A stretch of 64,000 nucleotides of DNA, taken from Scalesia atractyloides. Taxonomy: Eukaryota > Streptophyta > Magnoliopsida > Asterales > Asteraceae. The position numbers and the translations under genes are program-made. Below the pieces are notes generated by a model, which did no database searches, had not been told where the DNA came from, and saw nothing but the letters and a program-made list of their open reading frames with translations. This document shows positions 23,615-35,279 of the stretch, one piece after another; the first letter of the stretch is position 1; every line of letters begins with the position of its first letter. The DNA is taken from the NCBI GenBank assembly GCA_947069175.1, contig CAMTDV010000013.1, forward strand, positions 33,369,725-33,433,724, read 5' to 3'.

Positions 23615-24001
23615 TGTTGGTGTATAATGTCTATTGCATGCGTCTAGGATATGTTGTTTATGTATATAGAGCTTAGAACGTCGAATAGTGTTTGTTAATA
23701 TATGATTTATATGTTTGTAGCATGAATCATACGAGTGAGTATCATGGCTCGTACGAGTGACACCTGGTCACTCGTACGAGGCATCACTCGCACAAGTTAC
23801 ACACACACTCTCTCCTTCTGTGCGAGTCATGTCGACCTATAAATAGAGGATCCTGAGTGTTGTGTTAGATATCTGTTGGTGAATGTACTGTGAAGCCTTG
23901 TCAAACTGTTTACTCGCTCTGTAACTGTTCACTCTTATCAATACAGTTCAAGGCGTTTAAGCAGTATATCTTACTTGTTTGTTTGTCAAACTCGCTAACA
24001 A
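23615..24001 (+). mobile_element. 3' LTR assigned to Copia-2
   Basis: It begins TGTTGGTGTATAATG after a PPT. It has three CTCGTACGAG-type palindromes (23735-23800) and a TATA box (cctataaatagagg, near 23839). The right end is set at gctaaca (24001) by the TG...CA rule and is uncertain by tens of bases. No PBS follows, which fits a 3' LTR. Confidence 0.7.
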
Positions 24002-24665
24002 TGAATTCTGCCACTGTAAGTTGAGTAAGATCGGTCCGGTGCTCCTAAGAGGAGAGCCGATCCCCTCTCACAAGAGCTATCCTAATGTAATATTAAAGTA
24101 CCTTCTAGACACTCTACTTTACAGTATGAAAGTTACGAGTGACTACGATTTTATGATTAGACTCGATAAGCAAATAATGGTAGGTAAACTAAGGGATTTC
24201 CTTACGAAGTATCTAACACTAGCAATCTAACACTAAAGACGAATCGACAACCTCTCACCTTATGGTTATTGAGATCGGTAGAATACTCAACCTATTTAAA
24301 CTTAATCACAGTTCCTACGAAAATCCTATAGAATTAACTGTAAACTAATCGCGAACACTCAATCCAGGACCTAACTTGCATTTATACATGGAAAACATCC
24401 AAAAAATACAAGTGAAACATGTAAAAAATTCAAGCAAGATTAACTATGCATGTAGGACTAATAATCAAACTAAACTTTTTACTTTAATATTAAAAGTACA
24501 ATCAATCCATAAACCAATACGGACGAGATTAAAACATTATGTAGTTACCTAAGCCTATCTAGAGTTAAATTTCAACCAAGAATGTTCATAATAGATCCAA
24601 ACACAAAATCAAAGTAAATGAATTCAACAAACATTTTATATATACACGAAAGAAATATGAGGATA
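24002..24665. other. Unassigned AT-rich stretch
   Basis: No gene is seen. An imperfect hairpin (gatcggtccggtgctcct against aggagagccgatc) spans 24030-24063. An 83-codon frame at 23979-24230 has no recognisable content. Confidence 0.4.
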
Positions 24666-25200
24666 GTGTTAGGTAGTTGTCTGACACTTTCCCATTGGTC
24701 CAGGTATATTTTATATATAGACAAAATAATGATGGGAGAATAGTGCCAGTAGCTGTCTTTGCCCTCTGTTTAAAGTTACGATTTTGGCCCTGGTTAAAAA
24801 TTACAGTACTGCCATCACTTTAACTTTTGGCAAATTACGATTTTACTCAGCTAAAAATTAGAATTTCCCTACAGTTAAAAATTACATAATTGCCATTGTT
24901 TTAGTTTTTTTAAATCCCCATTGGCCCGTGTATGATACGATTTTACCCCAGTTAAAAATTATGAATTTGCCCATGTTCAAAGTTACGATTTTACCCTGGT
25001 TAAAAATTACAGTATTGCCATCCCTTTAACTTTTGCTAAATATCGATTTTACCTCAGACCAAAAAGTAAAATTTTGCCCCTAGCTCAAAACTATAGTATT
25101 GCCATCGTTTTAGTTTTTTTAGCTAAACTACAGAAGTGTTTTATTTTATTTGGTTGACTTGATTTAATTTTTTTTCGTGTCAAGCAGCTGCCTAACACTC
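24666..25200. repeat. Degenerate 207-bp tandem repeat
   Basis: The block aaagttacgattttggccctgg, with its following attacagtactgccatc and ttgttttagttttttt words, recurs from 24772 and from 24979, about 207 bases apart. Shorter echoes extend outside. The flanks carry two near-palindromic 22-base words starting gtgttaggtagttg (24667) and gtgtcaagcagctg (25177). Confidence 0.6.
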
Positions 25201-25800
25201 GCTCATTAGTCCTGACAAATTAAAGTTTTACCTCAAGCTTAAAATTACGCTCTTGTCATTGTTTTAGTTTTTTTTAACAAAACTATGATAGTTCCTTTTT
25301 AATTGTTTGAGAAATATTTGACATACAGCCATGTAAAGCGGACGGGGCATTAAATAGTTTTCTATAATATTCAAGGTTAACAATTTGCTTTGCTTGCGCA
25401 TGTCACACCTAAGCCCAATCCAAAGTTAATAGCTAGCCCAATTAATCAATGAGATATCGATACTAGTGAATTTGCATGTTTGAACGTAAATACATTTTTT
25501 TACCAATTGATCCACCATTTAAATTCCTAATGAATGTAATATATATGAAATTTGTATGAGGCTAGATCATAAATTAGGAAGATTGTTTTTTTTTTTGTTT
25601 ATTTAACTTAAGCTAATTGTTTTAGCTTGTTTCCACTTAAAATCAACAAAGTTTAAATATGAACCAGGAATAAGTGGAATTTAATAAAAATAATCTTGGA
25701 CCTACTTAAAAGTGTAAAAAAAATATATGTAAAAAGATGTTTATTTTAGAGCATATCAGATGATTTAACTTAATGAGGGCTTATATCGTATCAATTTCAT
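25201..25800. other. AT-rich intergenic DNA
   Basis: I see no gene or repeat here apart from the hAT target duplication AATTTCAT at 25793-25800. Confidence 0.4.
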
Positions 25801-26352
25801 TAGGGCTCCAAACGAACAGGTTCAAAACGAGAACGATACTTTGTTCGTGTTCGTTTGTTAAGAAATTATATGTGTTCGCGAACCGTTCACGAACATTTAT
25901 CGAACGAGATTTTATGTTCGTGTTCGTTTGTTAAGGAGATGAATTTGTTCGTGTTCTTTTGATAATTTTAGGTATCGTTGATGAACACAAATAAGCACAA
26001 ACTAATGTTCATGAACACAAATGAAAACAAGTGAACACAAACAATCGTTCATGAACAGAATGTATAATACATAGACACTTATTAGGTATTTAATTTGTCG
26101 GAAATTTGAAGTATTTAAATAAATATAAAAACTAAAAACACTAATGAACTGTCAAACACAAACGAGCACGTTACCGAACGTTCATGAACATAAACGAACG
26201 AACACGACTCCTATTTATGTTTGTTCATTTAACTAATTGAACGAAATTTCTTGTTCGTGTTCGTTTGTTTAATAAACAAGCGAACACAAACGAACTTCCC
26301 GCCGAACAGTTCACGAACTATTCGTCAAACATTTGGTTCGTTTGCAGCCCTA
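25801..26352. mobile_element. hAT-type MITE with 8-bp target duplication
   Basis: The ends are TAGGGCTCCAAACGAAC and, inverted, TAGGGCTGCAAACGAAC, with one mismatch in 17. The element is flanked by AATTTCAT at 25793-25800 and 26353-26360. An 8-bp duplication and this TIR style indicate the hAT superfamily. The interior is built of ttcgtgttcgtttg and acgaacacaaacg words and encodes nothing, so it is non-autonomous. Confidence 0.9.
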
Positions 26353-26426
26353 AATTTCATATAAATTCACCTTTGATTTAAAGAAGGTTAAAAAATTAGA
26401 AGATAATACCCTATGTCTAATTTTGT

Positions 26427-26914
26427 TGTTGTCCAGAGGATGGCGGTTATGGACGGAGGCTTTGGGCGAATGATAGTACCGATTCAGCAGAACGTTATAG
26501 ACAGGGAGTATGAACAGAGTTAGCGGAAGCATTCATTCATTCATAGCGAAAGAATATACATCTTGACTGGCTGGAGGAGTTCCTAGAGAGAATCCGCCAG
26601 CGTTTCCCTCAGGGAACTTCCAAAACTTACAAATACTAAACATACAACACCTATATATAGATATGACAGCTCGTGCGAATGGTTGCTCGTCCGAGTGACA
26701 AGATGTCACTAGTACAAACCACATAAGCTCACTCGTACGAGTGAGATGTTTATCACTCGTACGAGGCATACTGTCACTCGTACGAGTCACACTGTCACTC
26801 GTACGAGTTAGTTCTCGTTCGCACTTGGGTCGTGTGTTCGTATCTAATCTATACAATATTCAATACACTCTTTCTAGCCTATTCGCACAGTGACGACCAT
26901 AAAGTGCATCAACA
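26427..26914 (-). mobile_element. Solo LTR (copia-like) rich in CTCGTACGAG
   Basis: On the reverse strand it starts TGTTGATGCACTTT at 26914 and ends CTGGACAACA at 26427. It is flanked by TTTGT at 26422-26426 and 26915-26919. A TATA box (ctatatatagg on the reverse strand) lies at 26651-26661. Between about 26675 and 26815 there are four exact ACTCGTACGAG words and several degenerate ones. No internal region flanks it, so it formed by LTR-LTR recombination. Confidence 0.9.
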
Positions 26915-27074
26915 TTTGTTCACGGTGATATGTCCACTACCTCCTCTACGACTCCTTCATCTTTATCACTCACCTATCTTATCACTCACCTATTGTTGAG
27001 GCAATCAAAGCACCCACCACTCACTTCTCTCTCTCCTCTATTTATCATTTTTACCTTCACTAAAGATAATCTAA

Positions 27075-28190
27075 GGGGGTGCTTGTTTTTTTTTTGTGAA
27101 AAGCACTTCATAACCTCTTATGTCTGCCCCACATAGACCGCGCGCAGACGTTTGAGTCTGCAACGTGTTTGTTTTTTGGAAGAGATTTCATTAAGAAAGG
27201 TCCTTTAGACCTCTTTCTCGCGCAGATATGATCTTCAAGCCTCTTCAAGGCTCCTCTCTCTTTCAAAACACAATCTCAAAACCCTAGCACCTCCACCTCC
27301 TCTCACATCTTCCAGCCGACACCTCTACCTCCTCTGCCACCACCTCCTCCCCCACGTTCACCGTCGACCCCCTGCTGCCCCATTCATCGTGGACCCCCTG
27401 CTGCCTCCGCCTCCACCGTGTCGACCCCTGCTGCCTCCGCCATCTCACCTTCTCCAGCCGACACCTCCACCACTGCCTACACCGTCTCACCTTCTCCAGC
27501 TGACGCCTGGTGCCTCCACCTTCGACCTCTACTCAGCCTCCACATTCGACACAGTATGTTCTTAGGTTTTAAATTATTATCAAAAAATTGTTCTTTTTCT
27601 GTTTGTTGTTAGTTTAAGCGTTGTTTTTTCTGTTTATGTTAAATTCATATTATAATTGTTATTTCAATTCCGATTTTTGTTTAGCGTCAGTTTATAATTG
27701 TTATTTTGTAAATGTTAGTTCATAATGTTAATCAATTGTGTTTATATTCTGATTTCTCTTATGATTAATGGTGTTTACAGAATACGGTCAACCCAATGTT
27801 TCGTTGCATAATAGGCAAGTGCATGTTGATGCTGATGAAGACGAGGTTGAAGCACATGGTACTGCATTGGATCAGGATATATGACTCAGTTACGAGATGA
27901 GATTGTTGAGCAGTTAATGCAAAGCATGGATTCAATGATTTAAAAAAAAATGTTATTGTCTTTTTGAATATTATTTCAGTATTGTATATCTATTATTTAA
28001 GTTTGAATATTGAAAAACTCTTTTCAGTTTAATAAATCAGTTTATTTATATTTCAGTTTATTTTAGCAGTTTGCAGAAGTAAAAAAAACAGTCTTCTTCT
28101 TGCAGACTGCAGAGGTTTGGTACAACTCTTCTGCTACAGATGTGGTCTGCAGACTGCAGACGTTTTACCTCAGATAAAACAAACAACACC
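27075..28190 (+). mobile_element. PIF/Harbinger-derived non-autonomous element
   Basis: The TIRs GGGGGTGCTTGTTTT and, inverted, GGTGTTGTTTGTTTT match at 12 of 15 positions. They are flanked by TAA at 27072-27074 and 28191-28193, the 3-bp target of this superfamily. Inside are a CT-rich, gene-like 5' part (27280-27560, low-complexity cacctcc and cttctccagccgac repeats) and a short transposase-like tail at about 27780-27946. The subterminal words cagtttgcagaag and ctgcagagg recur in the second element at 43884-44721. Confidence 0.8.
27780..27946 (+). pseudogene. Harbinger transposase C-terminal scrap
   Basis: After a splice-acceptor-like ttgtgtttacag, the coding-like stretch reads HVDADEDEVEAHG and then, in another frame, MTQLRDEIVEQLMQ. 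This resembles the last residues of HARBI1-type transposases, which end with a DxIxxxMWxxY or LRDEI(A)xQLW-like helix. The assignment rests on this short motif and on the surrounding TIRs. Confidence 0.45.
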
Positions 28191-28193
28191 TAA

Positions 28194-29499
28194 GTGTTTC
28201 TTTTACTCACTTAAATCACACATAGACTAAGACACCTCATTCAAATTTCAATTTTGTTTATGATTTGACGCGATTGTGTGAATTTTGGTTTTTTTTCATG
28301 TATAAACCAAACCCCAACTTCAGGTTTTCGCCATCTAGATAAATCATACTTTGCCCTCGATCAATAGCACTCTACAATATATGTCGTGGTGATCCATATA
28401 TTATTCAAAGTTAGTGACACTCAAAACATTATAGGGGTTTTGTGTTCGAAAACTATTTTAAAGTGTTCAAACAACCGATTTCTTTCATAAAGTGTGTAAA
28501 GCGTCTCCAATTTGCTTTCTTGTATGTGAATGTGTTGTGTGATTCTTCGCTGATTCTCAACCTACATTCATAATTTAAAGTAGATAATTTATTAATGCCA
28601 GTTTATTATGTTCTTTGTTGAATCTCTAATGCATCAATAAAACATTTGATTTCAATCTTTTTTTTACAATGATCGCTAGTTATGTTATTATGTCCAATAG
28701 TTGAATAATCACTTTTAAATGTATCTAAAAAAACAAGTGAGGGGCTCTTGATGCAATCCTCCATGACTATGCTTATTGTGCATTTCCTACTCCAAATAAG
28801 GTCTCATCTTCGAAATTTGGTTTTTGATTTTTTTTAAAGTAAGAGTAAAAAGGTAAATTTATATAAGCGTACAATAATAATTTTATATCGATTTAACTAT
28901 AAATTTATCTCTCTGCCAAAGGAACTAAACCCATCAAAAGCAAAAAGCTTAACCATACAACACCAAAACCGTAATCTCAGCAAACGTATGGATTGAAAAA
29001 TGTAATTGACATTTAATATTAGTATTATTTTATTTTACATCTTCTCAGAATTTTTTAATAAAAATTATTTATTTAGATTCAATGTTTAGTTTTGAAATCC
29101 CAATAACGAAGAACTCATGGTTGACGTTTTATATTGATTTTTTTTCAAATTCTTTCATTTTTTTTAAATTCATTCCTTTTTAATATGACCTTATTTTAAA
29201 TAGTTGCATTATGAACTCAATTTTTTAATCTTTAATTTGAATGCGATATTGACATATAATAAAAAATATAACTAAAAGCCCAAAAATATGTTTTATTTTT
29301 ATGTTGGATAACTTTTTCATGTTGGATATTTTATACTTGATTTTTATGCTACGTTCTTTGTAGTGGATTTTTGTAGCAGACTTTTTAGTACTAGATATTT
29401 TGTGCAAGATTTGTTTGATATATATATATATATATATCGAACGTCCTTCTAAATGTCTTCAAAGACATCAACTGGTACTTCCCCCAATACATAAGCAGA
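28194..29499. other. AT-rich intergenic DNA
   Basis: No gene is visible. There are poly-T runs, and a (TA)n tract at 29419-29438. Confidence 0.4.
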
Positions 29500-30018
29500 A
29501 AGTTTGAAGATTCTTGGGAAAAACGTGTCTATCGCGAATCCTCGAAGTTCTCTTCTCTGGGATTGGAAAACGTTTAAGGGGAAGCTGTCCATCCGTTATA
29601 GTTGCTTCAGAAAGAGAAATTGGAAGGTTGGGCGTTCTCCTATCCTGTCCGGTCGTTGTGGCAAGCGAATCTATTGAGAGATATATTGAGCCGATAAGCG
29701 GATTGACTTGCTGAATAGTGAGATGATGTCACGAAAAACGGCTGCTCATTTCGTATCTTGAAGAAAGTCAAGCAGGAATAGATGGCTTGCCCCTAGCTCT
29801 AACTAATCTCTTTACTTTGATAGCACAGGAGTGCTCTTTGCCACCCGCTTCTATAACTGGCTATTCCTATCGGCAATTCAAAAGAAAATATTTCATGATC
29901 CATCCCGAAATTGATAGAGAATAGTTGGGATATTCAACATGGAGGGAACAGAAGGGGATGACATCAGAAGTAGGATCGTCAAACGGTCTTCTAGCTCTTG
30001 ACCATGGAAGATGGGATT
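29500..30018. other. Probable mitochondrial DNA insertion (NUMT)
   Basis: Base composition and word style change sharply from the AT-rich flanks to balanced, mitochondrial-intergenic-like sequence (for example gatggcttgcccctagctc and gtgctctttgccacccgc). It directly adjoins the plastid-derived rps11 fragment. I recognise no mitochondrial gene in it. The mitochondrial origin is judged from sequence style only. Confidence 0.5.
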
Positions 30019-30350
30019 CCGAGACCAGGACCCTTTTTCATCACTTCCGCTCGTTGCATATTTTGCTCCACTACTGTACGAATAGCATTTCCCGCTGCAG
30101 TTTGAGCAGCAAACGGTGTCCCTCTTCTTGTACTCCGGAATCCACAAGTACCGGTGGAGGCCCAAAAAACCACCCGACCCCTTACATCTGTAACAGTCAC
30201 AATGGTATTTTTAAAGCTTGCTTGAACATGAATAAGTCCTTTTTCTACATGCACTCTTGCGTGAACCAACACGTCCATTCTTACGTGAACCAGTTTCTTT
30301 TCTTTTATTAATTTTATTTTTCTTTCTTTCTTTTTTCTTTTTTTATTCAT
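30019..30350 (-). pseudogene. rps11: Plastid-type ribosomal protein S11 fragment
   Basis: The reverse-strand frame contains GLIHVQASFKNTIVTVTDVR, then GTCGFRSTRRGTPFAAQTAA, GNAIRTVV and QRAEV..KGPGLG. These are signature stretches of plastid-encoded S11 (small ribosomal subunit). Upstream, other-frame GSRKNGRVGSRKSACRK near 30250-30300 matches the S11 N-terminus, so a frameshift lies near 30240. Homology stops after PGLG at about 30019, missing the last quarter of the protein, where unrelated sequence begins. It is a non-functional organellar copy in the nucleus, possibly carried here inside mitochondrial DNA. Confidence 0.88.
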
Positions 30351-30464
30351 TCCGGATAACTCCTTGAAGTATCAACTAATGGGAGAGGAGTGAGATTATA
30401 CAACCCGCCCTTTTCTCTTCTTTTTTCACAAATAATAAATTTAGGATCTAATTCGGATATCAGA

Positions 30465-30655
30465 ATATCATATATAACACAAAATTGATCCAGCGATTCC
30501 TTCGAATCTAGCCTCCCGGTCTGTCATTATACCTCGAGAAGTATAAATAATTACAATCCCCATCCCACCTAAAATTTGAAGAATTCGTTGATAGTTAGAA
30601 TAGATTCGTAGACAAGGTCGACTGATCCGTTTTCCATATTGAAAATTCTGTTAGG
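30465..30655 (-). pseudogene. rps8: Plastid-type ribosomal protein S8 C-terminal fragment
   Basis: The reverse strand encodes RPCLRIYSNYQRILQILGG, then MGIVIIYTSRGIMTDREAR, FEGIAGSILCYI and a stop, matching the end of plastid S8. In plastomes rps8 lies upstream of infA, rpl36 and rps11 on the same strand. Here only about 115 bases separate it from the rps11 frame, so infA and rpl36 are missing or unrecognisable. Order and strand are kept, which supports one deleted plastid block. Confidence 0.85.
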
Positions 30656-30736
30656 TTCTTAGTAGCAATCAGTGACCTTTTTTTCTTTTACTTCACATAG
30701 CTTTTCATCTCCTTGATAGCATATTATATATAATAT

Positions 30737-30767
<31 letters not shown>

Positions 30768-32639
30768 TATCGCGAGATATATATGAGAACGCTAAATATC
30801 GCGAGAACCATGAGAACGAATGAAAAAACACTAGAACTTAGTAAAAAACAATGAAATTCAAAAAATTTTTTACACTTGTCATTATTATTGGAATACAATT
30901 CTAGAAATTTAATTTACACAACGTGAATTCAAAAATAAAGAAAATTTACACCTGTAAATTTGCCATTTACACATGTATAAATTTGTTATATTTACACATG
31001 TGTAAAAAATATAATAAGAGTGATTTTGAGAGAAGAAATGAATTATTTGATGTTGTAATTTCTTTTTTTGATGTTGTATTTTAATTATAATGATGATTGT
31101 ATTAAAAAATGGTTTTGATTTATTTTCTCATGTTTCAATTTGAAAAAAAAAACAAAAGAGTTAGAATTTGTATTTAAGGACCAAAATGTTTTTTAATCCT
31201 AGTCATAAAGAGTATCACATGTCACCTCTACTATTATTTTTAAGTTACATAGACATAATCTACTTTTTGGTTATCAGATTATTAAGATGTTAGGAGTGTG
31301 ACTAAAACGACCATACGTGATTAGCCTCAGATTGCACGTCGTTAAATCCTCATCGATGGAAATTAAGGCTCACATGTGACTAAAAGTAGATACTCTACTC
31401 ATGGTCTCGGTCTAATGGTTATATTCAGAGGACACGGTGGTTTTGTTCGGTTTTTAACTCCCACTGAACTGAAACCAAAAGTTTTGGTTATGGGAGTTAA
31501 CTGATCAATTTTTTTACATGGTTTGGATTTTTTGAAGCAAAAATGTAGCATCAAGTCAAATCCATGAGGTTTATGACACCACATGCATTACATATTTACA
31601 TGATGAGCAAACTGTATTATTTTTAAGTAAACATGAGAATTTCGTAACTCTAGGGAGATTCAACAATGATTAGATAAGACGTATTACCAGAACCCGGATG
31701 ATGTCAAAGGAAATTCTTACGTAATGAAACTTAACGTGTGAGGAGTTTCCTGTTTTAGTGAGTGATGAAGTTGTTACTACTATTTCGAAATCTTATCACG
31801 TAAATCATGTGATAATCTTTTGGTGTATACATGGTTATTAGAGTTTGATGGTGTAATAGGTGGAAATATAAATGTTAGATTTATTTGTCACAACACAACT
31901 TGTAAAACGTCGTTGGTGATATACGATCATATAAAATCACACTAAGCAATTTCACCAAAATGTCTTTAGAAATGATACAAGTGTAAATTACCCTTATCAA
32001 TTAATAATTTAATATTATGTGTAGATTAAATATTATGTATGTAGATTAAATAATAAATGTAAGGATCAAGTAGAAATAAGTTTTAGCATATAAATTGGGT
32101 TTAATTAAGAAGTGAATGAGAGTTTTTTTTCATCTACTTAAGTATGATATTTAATTGCATAATGTAAAAAAAGTCATAAATTTATTATAGAAGAGTAATT
32201 ATAATTATTCTATTAGTGTAAAAATACGATTTTCTTTGGATTATGATACTAGAATAGTAAAATACGTGTTTAATAAAATAGGAAAAAAATTTCAAAAAAT
32301 AAAAAAAATTATCTTCTTCACTTCTCACGTTAAGCTTATTTTATATGGTAACGCTCATTTGTAACGAAAGCTAGCTCTAAATAATAAATATGGATGATAT
32401 AGATCCCAAATAAATTATTTTATAGATATTAAGACCGTAAGTAATAAACTTTTAGCATATGATACAATTTTTTAATATATATGGTAAAATACTTCAATAC
32501 ATATTATTGAAGTTTAAACGGTTATAATTTTTTCATACGTTAATATTTTAAAAAGAAATTACCCTATAAAGACGAGAATTGTATTCTCTTTAATTTAAGT
32601 ATGATATTGATATAGTATTTTTTTTAGTTTAGAAAAAAT
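30656..32639. other. AT-rich intergenic DNA
   Basis: No gene is seen. A (TA)n tract spans 30731-30771. A cluster of ttacac/gtgtaa palindromic words (tttacacatgtgtaaaa) lies at 30940-31005. Confidence 0.4.
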
Positions 32640-32699
32640 TAACATGTTACATGATTATCAGTCTTTGTGTCCCGGCCGCATCACACGGGGACCCGCTAG
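32640..32699 (+). mobile_element. Helitron 3' terminus
   Basis: A GC-rich hairpin (gtcccg ... cggggac, 32668-32691) is followed by acccg and CTAG|T at 32696-32700. This matches the Helitron rule of a short hairpin shortly before a CTRR end, inserted before T. I could not find a matching 5' TC end, so the extent of the element is unknown. Confidence 0.55.
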
Positions 32700-33418
32700 T
32701 TTATATTAATTTGTATAAGTTTACAAATCTGGTGTAAAATCAATACCGTAGCTTTTATATATATTATGTAATGTAGATTAATTTAGATGATTCCATGCAA
32801 GTATAAATAATGTTATCTCTTTATGCAAGTACATTTAATCTAGCAAATTGCCAACTATATTGGTCAAATGGAACCAATTCCATTTGGTTGACAATATTAT
32901 TAACTATTTTTAGTTTTTTTTTAATTATAGAGCATTTGTAAGATGTAAATGGATGGTACAAGATATAACATATGTTATTAGATTGCTTTTGAATAAACAG
33001 TTGGGGAAGGCATGACTTCCCCTTTTTATACACGATCGCAGCCTTGCAAATTGGGAGCCAATTTTCAGTTAAAAGCGTTGCTTGTAGGACATACCATGTT
33101 AGTTTGTTCCAATGAATGCAAAATATCTAAGACAAATTATTGTATGTCATACCTTATCTTTTTGAAATCTTTTCTTTCTATTCCCCTTTCCCGTTCGCCA
33201 CTTTACATAAGGTGAATGTGGGGGTTAATTAAAAAAACACAAACGAGGGAGAACTTCTAAATAACATTACTTGCATACATATATACACTAGCAATGAGTT
33301 ATATGTGGTTGATCTTATTACCAGTTTACATTCTTAGATTGCACTCAAGAATCTAGGACCATAAATTGCAGTCAAGAATCTAGGACTATAAGTTATTTCT
33401 TTGGCTTACAAGCAAGAT
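32700..33418. other. AT-rich intergenic DNA
   Basis: Nothing recognisable. A short duplication, tcaagaatctagga, occurs at 33346 and 33373. Confidence 0.4.
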
Positions 33419-33836
33419 TGTTAGAAATTTTTTTAGTGTGAATGGATATTAATTTAGTGGAATTATAATTTAGTAAAATTATTAATTACTAATTAAACTC
33501 TTCATACAGTGAATTAAATGTTAAATTCTTGAGTAGAGTTTCATGTCAATTTATTTATTATTATTAGAGTTTATGTCTCTAATAAAATAACTAATTAAGT
33601 GAGACTTTTCACTTATTCTCAACTCTTGTAAAAATAGTAGGCTATATGACTCATTTTGAGATAGAGAAATGTTAGAAAAATACAAGAGAAATAATACAAG
33701 AAAACACTTGAATTCATGAAGAGTTCTTGGAAAAGAAGAGATACTTGAATACCCATGTGTTGGGTACTTAGATAGATAAGTTTTCTCTACTCAATTTCAT
33801 CTCCTTCATATCATTATTTTTCCACAAGTTCTAACA
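33419..33836. mobile_element. Putative solo LTR
   Basis: The ends TGTTAGAA and TTCTAACA are inverted copies, and the 418-base length and AT-rich, promoter-like interior fit an LTR. The 5-base flanks (aagat, ctata) do not match and no PBS or PPT is seen, so the call is tentative. Confidence 0.45.
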
Positions 33837-34261
33837 CTATAATTTTATCCGGTGTAACCTCGGGCGCGTGGCCATTTCCGGCAGTACAGACTGCTCCGAC
33901 TGTTGTATCCTGGGAGACAGACGCGTTATCTTTAGTAGAGGTGTGAAATCTGTTTTAAGGGAAACCTGGTGAACACATGCCTCAGCCACAACCGTTAACA
34001 CCTGTTTTGTTTATTTTGTAGGAAATTATTGTATAAGAAGATGTGGATCAAGACCTCGTTGAAGCCCACACAACGGACCATACAAGAAGACGCGGTTAAG
34101 GCTATTGTTGAAGACAACGATTTGAATCGATTTATTTAAATATGTTGTGTTTCATATTTAATTTGTATGATTTGTGCACGGTAAGGGTACTACAATTTCC
34201 TAAAATTATGTAAAGAGAGTATCTTTACAATTTTTATATTTATTTATATAATTTTTATTAT

Positions 34262-34470
34262 AGTGACCCATGTCCTACAGTGATCACCGACAATGTTCTT
34301 TGCTTATCACAACAAGGTTATTTGCTTGATCTCCTACAACTTATGGGCCTTGCTCAATGTAAACCTTTGTGGACTCTCGTATCTTTGGTACAATAACTGT
34401 CAAGTTACTTCGGTGTGCCTATGGATAATGCTTTATTTCATCGTGTTGAATATTACACAGTGAACTGAAA
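34262..34470 (+). pseudogene. Degenerate copia reverse transcriptase scrap
   Basis: The stretch reads VLCLSQQGYLLDLLQLMGLA, CKPLWT, then after a stop LSSYFGVPMDNALFHRVEYYT. It fits the copia RT segment where a 'LSQxKYxxDLL' helix is followed by 'AKPVxTPM', 'GxPLxDxxxYRS'. Too little remains to assign a lineage. Confidence 0.55.
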
Positions 34471-35279
34471 GTGCTAAACAATGATATTATAAATTATAGA
34501 AATAGACAGTTATCAGTCGTAAAATTGGAATTCATGAACAATTTAAAATATTGTAATGTCCTTTTGTCTTTGTTATAGTAGGTAATAGCGAGTCACGAAA
34601 TTATACAAAAACTTGAAGCACCCTAGAAATTGAATCTGTTTGTTGTCAAACCGGAAGCACCAATCGATCAAATTGTACTCATTAAATCTTCAAATTGAAA
34701 TCCTTGACTTGGATGACTTTTAGCATCATGATAACACTATCAGATTAAACCATTTGAGAGTACACTTGGTGTTTAATCGGATTAGACTAAGACATCTTCA
34801 AGAATGGATTTGAGTTTCAGTAAGAAAATAAGATAACTGTACCATGCCTCCTTTGACCAAGACACGTGTTTGTTTTATCAACCGCCCAAACTCAACTACT
34901 TGGATCTGAAGCAACATGATCCCTGTGAAATGAGGGGCTAGGTATATATAGGTTACCATGCATCCACGCGAACCATCATACCTTCTACTGAAAAGATGCG
35001 TCATTTCCTTTTAGTAAAATGATATATTAAAGGATGTGTCACTAATGTGTGTAACCCCCACATGTCATGCATGGGTTCACACACACATATATATATATGC
35101 ATATCAACATTCTTTTGACATATCTATTATATCCAAATATTATATCTACTAATGAATGGGGTAAATACCGTGTTTTTTAACGTATGTAAGTATATGTTTT
35201 AAGTGTTTATTATAACAAAAACATGGTTAATTTGAGTTTGATTTGATTTGATTTGATTTGCAAGTACTAGGAGTTTAGC

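Noticed and set aside
27284..27612. Exons of a serine/proline-rich host gene
   Set aside because: Low-complexity CT-rich DNA lying between PIF/Harbinger TIRs; frames on both strands are equally open.
33840..34140. Two-exon host gene fragment (an intron-like break ending ttttgtag near 34021)
   Set aside because: Short coding-like pieces only, no identifiable product, and flanked by retroelement scraps.
34798..35004. Promoter (ctaggtatatatagg) of a host gene
   Set aside because: No downstream coding region on either strand.
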